A DNA stretch of 64,000 bases from assembly GCA_023079485.1 (NCBI GenBank), contig CM041092.1, positions 5,456,627 through 5,520,626 of the forward strand, read 5' to 3'. This stretch comes from Archilochus colubris. Lineage: Eukaryota; Chordata; Aves; Apodiformes; Trochilidae. The notes beneath the pieces were generated by a model. That model searched no databases. It saw only the letters and a program-made list of their open reading frames with translations, and was not told the DNA's origin. Position numbers and translations under genes: made by a program. Shown here piece after piece: positions 12,601 through 24,125 of the stretch; within the stretch, counting starts at the first letter, position 1; each line of letters begins with the position of its first letter.

Positions 12601-15600
12601 TGAGCAAAACTATCCATCATACTTGAACTCCATGCATGTTCCCAAAGCCAGCAGTCAGCACAAGTCAATTTTTAATTATGATATTTTTATAAAATCTACA
12701 GTTTATTTCCTGGTTTTGTCAAACCCTTCAAACAGCAAGTCAGTGATATAAATTATGCAAATCTCAGGTGACTCCAACATCATTAATCTGATTGCATTTC
12801 ACACCAAAATAGAACATGGCAATAACCCACCAGCTCCACGTCTGACACCATAGAGCAGTAAAGATGGCTACAGCAGAGATGTACAATGGGAAATAACAGC
12901 TTTGCTCCAGAATACTTTGATTTTTAACCTTTTAAAGAGATTGCCCATTGTTTTTAGAAACACCTGTGGTTGCCTCCTGTTTAGGGCCAAAGGAAAAGGG
13001 GTCCCTTAAGTCTGACAAGAGCAAGGTTATCATATAAACCCCAGGAACCCCTACAACAAAATATTAAGCTTTACAGTCAGCCTTCCTGGGAACTTATCCC
13101 CATCCCTTTCCTGCAGAAAACCAGAGCAAATCCTGCTCTGGGCAGCAGAAGGAAATCAGGGAGCACCACTTGTCCCTTGGTAGCAGCAGCTCCTGCCAGT
13201 TTCCAGCACTCCTTTCTGCTTTGAAGGGAAAGCAAGAAGTCTCTTGTGCCAAATCCCTTCCCCGTGGCTTTTTGCTGCTACAGCCCAAAGGCTGCAGAAT
13301 TCCCCCACCCCCTGTGCATCACAAACTCCTCCTCCTCCCCAGCACTGCTCCATCCCCAGGGTCAGCCCTCGGTGGGGGCTCCTGTGCTGCAATCTCACAG
13401 CTCCAGACCTGACACCTGCTTATCTCCTAGTTAAGCCACTCTCTGTGTGCCTGGCTTTAAAAACCTCTTTTCTTTTTTTGGTTTTCCAGCTGTTCTCCCT
13501 TTTGGTGGCCACCTCATTCCTTTCCAGCTGCTATCTCTTTAGGCACAGCTGTGCTGGCTCCATCCTCATCTGCTGGCAGTGCCATCCCTCCTTTTGTGTG
13601 CATGGACGTCACCCACAGCCTTGGGGACTTCATGCTATTAAAATACCACTGAAGGAAGTGAAGGATGAGAAGATGGTGCAGGGATGAAGGAGGATTTATT
13701 ATTTTTGCTTCTGCACAGGACAGTCACAGGATTTAGCTGGTATTCTTACTAAGAGGAGTGTTTTGTATGTTTGTTTATATTTTTTTACTTTTAAATGTAG
13801 GTTGTGGTTATTGTCTGGGCCTGAGCCTACAGGAGCAAACATCAGCCAAGTTCCTACAAGCCAAGAAGAAAGCACAATCTGGTGGTTTAGACCTTTCCAG
13901 GTTCTTTTACTTTCCATGCCTTTTCTCTCACTTTATGCAAGTCAGTGCAGGAACCCAGCAGGTGAGAGGAAGCAACTGCAACATTTTAGGGTGTTTGCTA
14001 AAATGTAGTTCCAGAATAAGCTGGATGGCTTAAAAAAATCCAATGACTTTTTTACCTTTCCTAAGGGACAATTCCCACATTCTCAATTCTTTCCTCAGCA
14101 CTTGAAATGTTTTTGCTTTCCCTTTACAGAGCAAGATATACAGTCTGTACTTCAGTTCATGTTTTTTGAACTTCAGATGTTCTTCTCCATATTATAACAC
14201 CTCAGAGGCAAATGCATATCCCTATTTATACTTCTTGTATTAACCCAGTTACAGAGTGGCAATAAAATTCCATATTAAGAAATAAGAGCTCTCACTGCAC
14301 GTTCACAAAGCCCTCCAAAGAAAAGAGGAAGAACAGAACTGAAGTCTAATAAATCCAGCTTAATTTATTTGCACTAAGAGTCTACAAATCAGGTATTTTT
14401 GTATTCCAGGATATTTATGATAAGATAGTTAATGTATAGCCCTCCCCAACAATACATCAATAATTCGTGATAAAATAACAAAATAGTTTTTGAATTTTTT
14501 TTTTTTTTAATAAAAAAGAGAAATATTATAAACAATGATGTGGCCTGTAGGCATTAAATCAAATCTGTGGTGGGTGAGGGCAGGAATAGCATTTCAGAAC
14601 TTTTCAGAGCTCTCTGATCTCCTGAACCTTCCAGCTTTGCTGCCTCAGTAGCTGCAGGAATATGCAGATAATTTCACTTCCTCAAATATACCCAAGTATC
14701 CTGTGGGGGGATCCTGTGCATCATCCTCCTTTTCAGTCACCAGAAGGATTTTCAGGTGTTAATCCACAAGAGAAAGGGGATGGTTTACTAGAGCTGTCAG
14801 TCCACCCAGCATGGCTGGAGGAATCTTTGGCTTTTTTGCAGGCCACACAAAGGAGGAAATGTTCTGGTGCTAAATAGACTGGAAAGACACTTTGGCAGAT
14901 GTGACCATGCAGTGCTCCCTCAGTTACAGTGTAAAAGCCCCTCCTGTATGAACCTCATCATTGCTCTTACTCAGCCCAACACCCTTCCTATAGAGGCAGC
15001 CACCAAATCCATCTCAGAAATAGATATTTTGCACAAGTCAGATCTTTACCTTTCAGCAGGTACGAATTCCCTGCTTTTCACCCTAAATCCGATCACAGAT
15101 GTTGCTCCTGTAGTGGATGTTCTCACAACAATGTTCTCTTGTAGCCCAGACATTTCCCTTCCCCACTGTGTCCATATCAGCAACATGAAATGCATCCTCC
15201 ATCTCCCTTTTGCTAAGATAAGCAAATTAATTTTAATCTTAAATCTGTATTAAATCTTAATACAAAGCAACCTCTTCATTCCCCTGATTATCCTCATAGC
15301 TGTTCCCTCTCCTTCCTCAAAACTGAAGGTGTACACAGGGACCCCAGTGAGGTCCATGCAGTGCCATTAATTTAACTGCTGCATTTTCAGCACAGAAAAA
15401 AGCTTCTCACATCAGGGTGGAAACAGTCACCTTGTGATCAGACAGTAAATCCTCCTTTTATTGACCCAATTCTATTGTTAATTCTCAGGCTTGCTAATGT
15501 ACTGCTCTGCCCTGGAAGTATTTAAGTCTCATTTGTATGTGAACAGGACTCAAAAGGGTTTGGGGAGATAATTCCAGATAACAGTGTATAAGACATGTGC

Positions 15601-17324
15601 ACACTCAATTCAGTGGTATTGGAGGAAAGGAGGAAAACTAATGTGCAGCAACAAAGGAAATTCTGTGACTCAGCTAGAAATGTAAAAAGCAAGGAATCCA
15701 GTAAATATCAGCCTTTTGAGATAATAGCTTTCACTGTTCAGCTATTCTTCACCAGGTCCTTATCTAAAGCCTCTCTGGCACATGCTGATGAGAGAGAATT
15801 TCACCCTGCAGAGCCTCACAGGAGAAAGCCATGTACACTCAAGGCCCACTTTTCAGCTGCTTAGCACTTAGGAATGCTTTTTGTTGATGATATAGATTAG
15901 AAATCAAGCAAACAGGACATTCCTACCTGGAAGGAAGATTCTGATTCACAGTATTTCTACTTCTGGAACATACCTCCTTGTGTTTAAAAGTGCTCAAGTG
16001 TGTGTCAAGGTCAATTTTCTCTGAGGATGCAGCAGCCAACAATGCAAAAATTGTGCTTGCAGGGTTTTTCTGTGATTATGAAATCCTCTCACTGCTCTCA
16101 GGAATTCCCATGCAACCCATCATTTCTGCCACTCTCTTTCCCATTTCAGCCTTTGTGAAACACTCCAAAAACATAAATACAAATGCAGAGCAGGCTGCTT
16201 CCTGCCTGGCAGCAGCTTACAGAGCTGATGGTGAATTGTCTCACAGGTCTCTAGTCTGATTTTTTCTGGGGCATCCTGATGAGTCTGTCTGTCCCTTGGA
16301 AAGATAACACATGCAGCCTGGTTTGTTAAAACTCAGCCTTATGAGTAAAAAGCAGCACCCCCAGGCCCATGAGTTTTTCCTGTCTCCATCTTCCAGAAGA
16401 ACACATGCCATCTACACTCCTAGGAGGGGGCCAATCCTGTATTGTTCCCAGAAAGCTTTTAAAAAATGAAGGTGCTGTGTGTGGGGGGCTTGAAGAAGCA
16501 AAACAGCAAACCCAGAGCCTGGATGGCCTCAGCTTCAGCTCACTGCTGTCCATGAAATACAGCAAAGTCAGAGGAAAGGGAGACATGTTGGAACCAAATG
16601 AAAGCAGAGATGCATTGGAATCAAATGACCTTTTTCTAGATTGAAAGGAACAAGTACTTACATAGCAATTTTATCCCAGACTTGTAGGAGAAGATGTGCT
16701 GTGTGGTGTCTGCAGAGCCAGTCGTGCTCTCACTCAGCCTGGTGACACAGCGGCTTTCATGCTTCATTCCAGTCTTCAGCAAACATTCAAAACCAACTGA
16801 AAACAAGCAACACTTATTAGTTTTATGTATCAGTTTCTGTATTTGACTTGAAGAGGTGGATGAATAAAACTAAATAATGTCAACTGTTAGATTTAATCTT
16901 AACGGGACTTAATCTGCTTTTGGGAACAGGTGAAGGGAAGTTTTAATTGCATACAGTTTTTGCATAGATTGCAAAGATTTTGAGATCATTGAGATCCCCT
17001 CCACCTGATGCTAACGATTTCCCAAATCAAACCCCAGAATTTACAGCCAGGTTCAGCACCCATTTTGCTGAGATCACCTCTTATGAGCAGTTAATGACCA
17101 GTAATGAAACAGCCAAAAGCCCAGGTGGCTCTCCTGCAAATGTTCACTTTAGAGCCTTGAGACTTGATCCTGCAGCTGCCAGCTTCACCCTGGGAAAACC
17201 ATTAGCAGCTGGCCTCATGTCTAGAAAAGGAAAATGAAATATGCTGCATTTTCATGGCCATCAATCAGCAGCCACAGTGCCAGGAAAGCTTCATGATGAT
17301 GTAGATATTGCCAGTTGACTTTGC

Positions 17325-17342
17325 AAAAAAAAAAAAAAAAAA
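17325..17342 (+). repeat. Poly-A tract
   Basis: Eighteen consecutive A residues are followed by an interrupted A-rich tail to about 17354. No retroposed body is recognisable beside it. Confidence 0.9.
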
Positions 17343-17939
17343 GAAAAAAGAAAATAGTTCTTTTCAGGAAAGAAGATGTAGGCAAAACCCAACAGATGAT
17401 CCCAGCATCCACTTGTGGGGTAGTGATTGCTTTTTATTTGGGATGGGAGGAGATAGAGAGCAGAAGGCAGCATCACCCTCTGCCCTTGTACCCAAGGGTG
17501 ACAGCAGAGGCAGAGAGCATTGCTGAGCACCCCTCTGCACCACCACCCTGCAGCCCTGGCGTCTCTGACCCCACTCATTTAGGGGCATGATGTCCTTTGC
17601 TTTGCTGAGCTTTCTCTTCTTGCCAGGTAAAAAGTTTAGAGACCCTAAAATGCAAAATGAGGGTGGGAAACTCACATAACGGGTGCAAGCAACCCAAAAG
17701 TATAAATGAACAAGATGTTGCAGCTTGGGTTTGGTTTTTTTTTCTTAATGTTCTGCAAAATGACTGAAAGCTATCAGCAGCATCACTGCTATTAAATGTA
17801 TTTCCAAAGATTTGCTGCCTTGTATTATCTTTACTGACTTCCTGACAGAGATACTGAAATGTCTGGCATGACTCACACTGTGAGCAATCCTTTTGTGAGG
17901 AGGGAATGAAAACAGGTTCATAACAAGGGTGATTTCATT

Positions 17940-17959
17940 AAAAAAAAAAAAAAAAAAAA
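17940..17959 (+). repeat. Poly-A tract
   Basis: There are twenty consecutive A residues. The flanking sequence resembles no SINE or LINE that I can identify. Confidence 0.9.
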
Positions 17960-19204
17960 GGAAAACAAGCCAGGTGACTGGCTACATGGGACGTTCTTGA
18001 AATTATGCATGCAGAACTGTGACACTATCAGATTGCTTTAGACCACGTTTTCTGTGGCAAAGGAGAAAGGGTCTTTGTCAGCTGAGTGGAGAAAGGTTGG
18101 AGATGATTGAAGTAAAGCAGCAGGAGGAAGCTGATAGGATGAAGTCACATAGCCAACTGCCCATGTATAACACAGTAATGGAGGTGACAGTAGAGGGCAA
18201 ACTAAAATTAAGTCAAAAAGGACACAGGAGACAAAAGGCAACACGTCTGGAAAAAGGAGAGGGTGTACAATGAGCTGATTTGTACAGCAAGCAAAGTGCA
18301 ACATTTTCATGTCTTGGATTTAGGAATTTCCTTTTAATATTGATGCAAAAGCTGCTCTAGCCAGTGCTGGAATGGCCAGGGTGTTTAGTGAGCATGCATG
18401 TTTAATTAATTTCACAGTCGTGGGCAGAGAGGTCAGATGGCAGCCTGTGAGTAAAATCCCCAGCAGCCAGATTGGACAACAGGAGACAAAAAATAAAAAC
18501 GAGCATTTGGGAGAAAACCAGGCTCAGCTCTCGACCCACTCTGGTGATTGTTCACACCTTGCCAGCAGAAAATAAAGTCTTAATTTTGCTACAAGCCACC
18601 AGGCAAGAATACCATTATTGTAAGAAACTTTGGTTACTACAAAGCCAACATAGTCTACTTTAAATTGTTCCCTCCGGGTAGCAGGATGCTGGGTCCAAGT
18701 TACAAAACATCTAGTGATACAAGCTGCAGGGCAACCATGGGAGCAGCACTGCCCTGATCTCCAAGGAAGAAATGGCTTAGAAAAACCCTGGGTTCTGCCC
18801 TGTGGTGCAGAGGCTGCTGTGCATCACATCCTTTCCTTTTACCATTTGGTCCCCAGTAATCTCAGGCAAATGAGCTGGGGAAACAGAAGGCTTTTGCTGG
18901 TCATCTGCATGGTGCTATTCCAGGTTTCAGTAGGGCTGCTTCATCTTGAGGCTCAGATTAATTTCATATTCACCTCAGAATTAGTTTCCTTATTTTCATT
19001 CAGTTGGAATTTCCATTGTATACTCCCACAAAGAGCTGTGCCAACTCACAATCTCCAAATGCTTCCAGAAGACAGGAAAACTGCCCGATACAGTCATCAG
19101 ACACCAGAGAAGGGGGTGCTGGAACTCCCTGTGATTTATCTTATCTCTAAGAACATTTTAGTTTCTTACCCATAGACAGAGAGAATATAAAGACAACAGC
19201 CCAG

Positions 19205-19268
19205 TCATGGAATCATGGAATGGTTTGGGTTGGAAGTGGCCTCTAAAGGTCACTTTAGTCCAAGCCAG
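19205..19268 (-). repeat. CR1 LINE 3' end fragment
   Basis: The segment begins ATGGAATCATGGAATGG, then TTTGGGTTGGAAGTGGCC and TCTAAAGGTCA, which is the reverse complement of the conserved CR1 3' terminus. The element is therefore in minus orientation. Only the last 60 or so bases survive, as expected for 5'-truncated CR1 insertions. Confidence 0.8.
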
Positions 19269-20149
19269 TAAGAGGGTGTTAGTTGCAATCCCAGGCAGGA
19301 GTTTTCTGAGGCAAGGAAGCACTCAGTGCCTTGAAGAAGCCAACAGGACACAACCCAGCACTTGTGGCAGAGCAAATATTTTACCTCCCATTTCTCAACA
19401 CACAAAGTTGTCAGGGGGAGAGCCCAGAAACCAGGAAATCCCAGAACTCAGGTTTTTTTATGCTGCTTAAATTCACTCCTTGAGCCTGTAAATTCTAACC
19501 CAGGCTCTGTGGCACCACCAGGCACTGCTTTGCTCAGGTACTGGGGTTTCCTTCAGTGCCTGGGATGGGTGGCACTGCACTCCTGAGCCCTGAACTGGTA
19601 TTTCACATCATTCTGATGTGTGAGCACCTACCTGTCCTTAATGCCTGCATGCCACAAAGTGTCAAAACCCATCTTGGAAGTGCCATTCATCTCCTGACAG
19701 GCTTTTTCCTTCTTCATTATAGTATCTAGGTGCTTAATGTGCAGCCATTAATTTGCTTTCACAGCCTTTGTGGGGGAGAGGGCAAATATTGTTCATGTTA
19801 TCAAGGCAACAGAAAGTAGTGGAGGGAAGGAGAGCAGGTAAAATGACATCAGTAATACAGAACTGAAGTCTTTGTTGCTTCAGTCATGTCAGAGAAGTTT
19901 AATTACAATCAGATATTTAGCACAGTTAATTTCAGGACATTAATAGGAACATGAGGCAGAAAAAGAAGAGAGACAGCTAAAAGTGGTTATGTTCAGGTTG
20001 CCAGGAACTGCTGAATCCACTTCCAGCAGCAGCCAAATCATTATTCATATCATTAAAAATGATCTTCAAAAACGTATGGAGAACCTCTGAGATCCAAAGA
20101 AAGGCAAAGATGGAAGCACAAATTCAGTACTTAACATCAAAAAGTGAAG
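19269..20149. other. Gene-free stretch between CR1 fragments
   Basis: No gene is visible. The right part may be a more decayed 5' extension of the old CR1 copy that follows, but I cannot anchor it. Confidence 0.5.
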
Positions 20150-20585
20150 AGAAGATGATTTGGGAACCTACACACCAGTCAGGCTGCCTTCAACACAGGT
20201 TCCTGATGACTCACAGCTTGCAGAATTATTAGGAAAAATTAACAAGAATCAAATTTGTAACTGAGGTAGTGCACATAAAGCACAGCTACTCATTACACCT
20301 CTGCACTTGGACCTGAGAGGCCATAGCTGGAGTGTTATTCCTAATTTTGATCATCATGCTTCAATAAAGCTGGAAAAATCAGACACAGTTCAAAAAGGCA
20401 ACAGCAAAGCTAACGAGGGGCCTAAAAATGTGACCTACAAGAAAAGTTGAAAGAAAGAGACTTATCCTAGGTAAGAGAGCACTGAAAGGGGTTGCATTTA
20501 GTCTTTTAATACAGAGAGGAGAAAGCAGTTGGTTGTTCCCTGTGGCAGAGGAAGAGGGAAACCAACCTGATCCTGACACTGCCCA
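20150..20585 (+). repeat. Old, diverged CR1/L3-type LINE fragment
   Basis: The plus strand keeps the order of landmarks from the 3' half of a CR1-family ORF2. These are ATTAGGAAAAATTAACAAG near 20228, GCTGGAGTGTTAT near 20326, AGTTCAAAAAGGCAACAGC near 20387, GGGGCCTAAAAATGTGACCTA near 20416, and GAAAAGTTGAAAGAAAGAG near 20440. Divergence is high and all frames are broken, so this is a dead copy older than its neighbours. The identification rests on recognised word order, not alignment. Confidence 0.55.
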
Positions 20586-20610
20586 GCCAAGACAGGGTTA
20601 AGTATTGGGA

Positions 20611-20738
20611 ACCATGGAATGGTTTGGGTTGGAAAGAAACTTTAAAATCCAACCCTTCTGCATGGGCATCTTCAACTACATCAGATTGCTCAGAGCCCTG
20701 TTCAAGTCCTACCTGACCCTGAATGTTTCCAGAGAGGA
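20611..20738 (-). repeat. CR1 LINE 3' end fragment
   Basis: It starts ACCATGGAATGGTTTGGGTT and continues through AATCCAACCCTTCTGCATGGG and CAACTACATCAGATTGCTCA to GAATGTTTCCAGAGAGG. This is the antisense reading of a CR1 3' end. It lies about 25 bases from the older forward CR1 copy, so the two insertions are oppositely oriented. Confidence 0.85.
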
Positions 20739-22549
20739 GAGATCTCATCTGGCGAGATTGGTGTCTACAAAAGCCCCTGGAGCTGAGAAGGGAACAGGCA
20801 AACCCCAGAGGTGGATCACTCAGCAGTATTCAGTCCTGCCTCAGGAAAGGGGAAAATGAGGTGATGGAGAGAACAAAATTGTACCATGTGAGTTAAGTTC
20901 CTTCTCTGACAGCTTTCTGGGTCTAGTGAGTAAAAGGCAAGCAGAAGGTTTGCTTCCTAAATTCACCAGCATCTCCAGACCAACTGGTTAATGGGTTTAG
21001 AGGCAAGGAAATGGGGTTATAAAAGTGTCCTGAGCACTGAGGTGTCTGATCCCAGAACCCAGAGATGCCCAAGGGGCAGTCAGGCACAGAGCTGCTCTCC
21101 CTTTCCATGAAAACCAGAGACATTTTTTCACTCTCACTCTTGAATGAAACACAAACCCTTTGAAGTTTTGTAAAAGCCCTTAGAAAGACAGGAAAAGGGA
21201 AAAGATCCTCTCCTCCCCCCCATCCCCTAATAGCCATTGGCCCATGAGCTAACAGCATTAATTTGGGAAGTTTTGTTCAGGCAGGCTCAGAGCAGAGCCC
21301 AAACCTCTGATTCTGCAGCCACTCGTGTGCTTTGATTATTCCAAAGTGGAGAGCTCCCTCTCTTTACTTTTCTCCCTATTTTCTTTTTTCCCTCCAGCAA
21401 TTCTGCACTAAAAATCACACATTGATAACTTCAATGGAAACACATACCCCACACACTCAGCTGTGGCAAGTCAACATTTTCCAACAGAAACATTTTTCAC
21501 CAGAAAGCTAGCAGGCAGCTCCAACATCCAGATTTCTGTGGCAGCTGAGCTGGAAGTGCCTCATATTTCTGCATATCAGGGTCGTCAGTCAGGCACCCAG
21601 AAGAAGAGGACCATAAAAGTAATGATCACCTCTGACATGGCTGCAGTGACTTATCTGCCACCACACAAGCCCCTGTGGCAGCTGTATCAATCACCTCCTT
21701 CAAGGCAGCATTCTCAGGAGTATTTTTTTTTATTCCAAAGCATCAGTACTTGCTAACATTTTTTAAATGCTCTCATCCATTTCAGTCAATCTTATTCTTC
21801 ATAATTTCAGTCTCTTTCTGGTGGGAAATTTGGAGGGTTTTGGTTTTTTTTCCAGGGTATGAAGTGTCAAGAGAAGAACTGCATCAGGGAACAGCTTCCT
21901 TTCCCTTGCCACCTGTAGTTGTTTGCCTGAGCAGAACACACACAGGTGCCCAAGTAAGAGAGCAACAGTTCTGATGTTCTAAGCATCTCTTAAGAGCTAT
22001 TAAAAAGTGTAACATTTAAACTCTCTGCATGACTACAGATCACATGTTTAGCTAGGGTTTGATCTTCCTACCCAACCTTCTACTTATTCTTTTTCTCCTC
22101 TGTAACATTTGGATTATTCAGATAAAATCTTAATGGGTAAAGCTCCCGCTTTTCCAGCTTATCCAGGCAATTGCCTTGACTCATTTCTATGCAGTAATCA
22201 CACAAAGAGCTCATCCTTTTCACTTTTATCAGCCCAAAAAGCACACTGGAATTAACATATGGCATCTCACTCTATTCACTTTATACTGATTCCAGATACT
22301 CTGGGGCAAGTTGTCAGCAGACAGAAAGTAAAAACAAGCACACAACATCCATGCCAAGCTGTAACCAGACAAGGGTGTGAACAAGCCCCACGTTGTTGTA
22401 GAGCAGCAGGGAACTCAGAACCCTCTCCTCAGAGACCCCAGGGCAAGCACTCAGAGGAAAGCAGTTGCAAAGTTTATAGGGAATTTCTAGGAGCTGCTCA
22501 GAAAGAGAAGTTCTGCATCAAACCAACAGACTCCACTAAAAGCACAGAC

Positions 22550-22569
22550 CAGCAGCAGCAGCAGCAGCA
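22550..22569. repeat. (CAG)6 trinucleotide repeat
   Basis: Six CAG units are followed by CA. There is no sign that it is coding: the surrounding frame has no recognised domain. It is a likely length-polymorphic microsatellite. Confidence 0.9.
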
Positions 22570-22935
22570 TCTCTCTGAAGGCCACAAGGGTTATCCCACC
22601 TGTGGCAAATGGGATTGTGAATAATCCATGCTCTGTGGTGCTGAATGCTGAATTCCCCAGTTCTGCCCTGCCCTGTTTGTTGGCTTTGACCAAGTGACTC
22701 ACAGCTCCTCAGTCCCAGCTCAACCTGAGCGCAGCAGGGACAGGCACTCTGCCTCCCCCAGTCATTTCTCTCTCCTTCCAACAAAATTTTGTCTCACAGG
22801 CTGAGATTTTTCTCCCCTGCCCGTGCAAGAGGGGCTAACTCAGCTGCAGTGTTAATTTTACTTGAGCCAGATGTTTTGTTTGCTCTCTTTAATCTTAACA
22901 TTATTTATTGAAAGCTCCAACTCTGAATCTTGCAG

Positions 22936-22970
22936 AAAAAAAAATATATATTATATACCTATATATATGT
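22936..22970. repeat. AT-rich simple repeat
   Basis: A run of A residues leads into imperfect TATATA blocks. No other structure is seen. Confidence 0.8.
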
Positions 22971-23752
22971 AGCTATTATACCTATGTACCATACATATAA
23001 ATACCTCTCTTAAAGAAGGCTGAAGAGCAGACTCTTTCTCTGCCTCCACATCCACCATATGCACACACAAATATGATGACCTATCAGTTCCTTACATGCT
23101 GTTCTCAGGGGAGACTTAGCTTAATGACTATTTGCAGAGCCCTCTGCACAGAGATGGACTGCCATTTCCAATGAAATCACATCCAAAATTACCCACTGCA
23201 GTAAGAAATCTTTCAAAGGATTTTGGCTGTGAAAAATTACTATGTATTATTATCACAAATAAGATTGGATTTGTATAAAAAATCCATGCTATTCTTGGCA
23301 TACACCCATGAAGTCCATGGATGACCCTAAGAGGTTTGCCTTGAAAAGAAAAGGTCATTTTTCCTGCCTTGGGAAGGATGTTAAATGATGGGACACGTTC
23401 CAAAAATAGGTCTAAGAAGAAAATATGAAAGCTGCAATCCTATGATCAGAGTGATAATGGTTTTGGACTCTGATTAAAGAGAAATATTCAGCTTTGATGT
23501 GCTCTTTGTAGTCAAGGAGTCATAATGATTAAGTAACAAATATTAAAAAAAATGAGTTTGAGAGAAATACAGAAATTAACTGGCTCAGATGGCCATGAGA
23601 AGTCAGAGCTATGCTGTACTGCCCAAATCAGCCATGGAGGCTCAAATGGCAGGGCAGACTTGCTGGCAACATGAACAGATTTGCATCCTGTATAAGGAAA
23701 ACTGTCCTAAAAGGGTGCAGAAATATGGGAAGGGCAGCTACATCTCAGAAGA

Positions 23753-24125
23753 ATAGAATCATAGAATCATAGAATCATAGAATCATAGAATCATAGAATC
23801 ATAGAATAGGCTGGGTTGGAAGGGACCTCAGAGATCATCAAGTCCAACCCTTGAACCACCGTTGTGGTTCCCAGCCCATGGCACTGAGTGCCACATCCAG
23901 TCTCTTTTTAAATATCTCCAGACACGGAGAATCCACTACTTCCCTGGGCAGCCCATTCCAATGGCTGATCACCCTCTCCATAAAGAAATTCTTTCTAATA
24001 TCTAACCTAAACTTCCCCCTGGCACAACTTAAGACTGTGCCCTCTTGTCTTGTTGGAAGTCATCTGGGAAAAGAGACCAACTCCCACTTGGCTACAACCT
24101 CCTTTCAGGGAGTTGCAGAGAGCAA
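23753..24125 (-). repeat. CR1 LINE 3' end, longest copy in window
   Basis: The 3' terminus is an octamer array, ATAGAATC repeated six times without error (23753-23800) plus one variant copy. It is followed by the conserved GGTTGGAAGGGACCTCAGAG and GATCATCAAGTCCAACCC blocks, a TTCCCTGGGCAGCCCATTCC block, TTCTTTCTAATATCTAACCT, and GTTGCAGAGAGC at the 5'-truncated end. This is a minus-oriented, non-autonomous fragment of about 370 bases. Its good preservation suggests it is younger than the copies at 20150 and 44249. Confidence 0.95.

Larger units (their letters stand above)
4405..19204. other. Gene-free stretch, intergenic or VWDE intron 1
   Basis: No exon or gene is supportable across this block. 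It contains ordinary AT-rich DNA with short homopolymers, an (AT)n run near 6629-6650 and poly-A tracts at 17325-17342 and 17940-17959. Open frames of 60-150 codons occur on both strands, but none shows a recognisable domain, conserved motif or splice context. Confidence 0.6.
20739..23752. other. Gene-free stretch with simple repeats
   Basis: No gene is supportable. It holds a six-unit CAG run at 22550-22567 and an AT-rich simple repeat at 22936-22970. Open frames crossing the CAG run give polyglutamine on one strand and polyalanine on the other, which is a trivial consequence of the repeat. Confidence 0.6.

Noticed and set aside
18870..18960. Signal-peptide-like start (MSWGNRRLLLVICMVLFQ) as VWDE first exon
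   Set aside because: A basic start and hydrophobic core are present, but every GT in it falls at a codon start (phase 0), while the exon at 38303 needs a phase-1 partner. It is probably a chance frame.
22259..22624. 121-codon frame with a polyglutamine run
   Set aside because: The run comes from a (CAG)6 microsatellite, the opposite strand gives polyalanine, and no domain or splice support is present.
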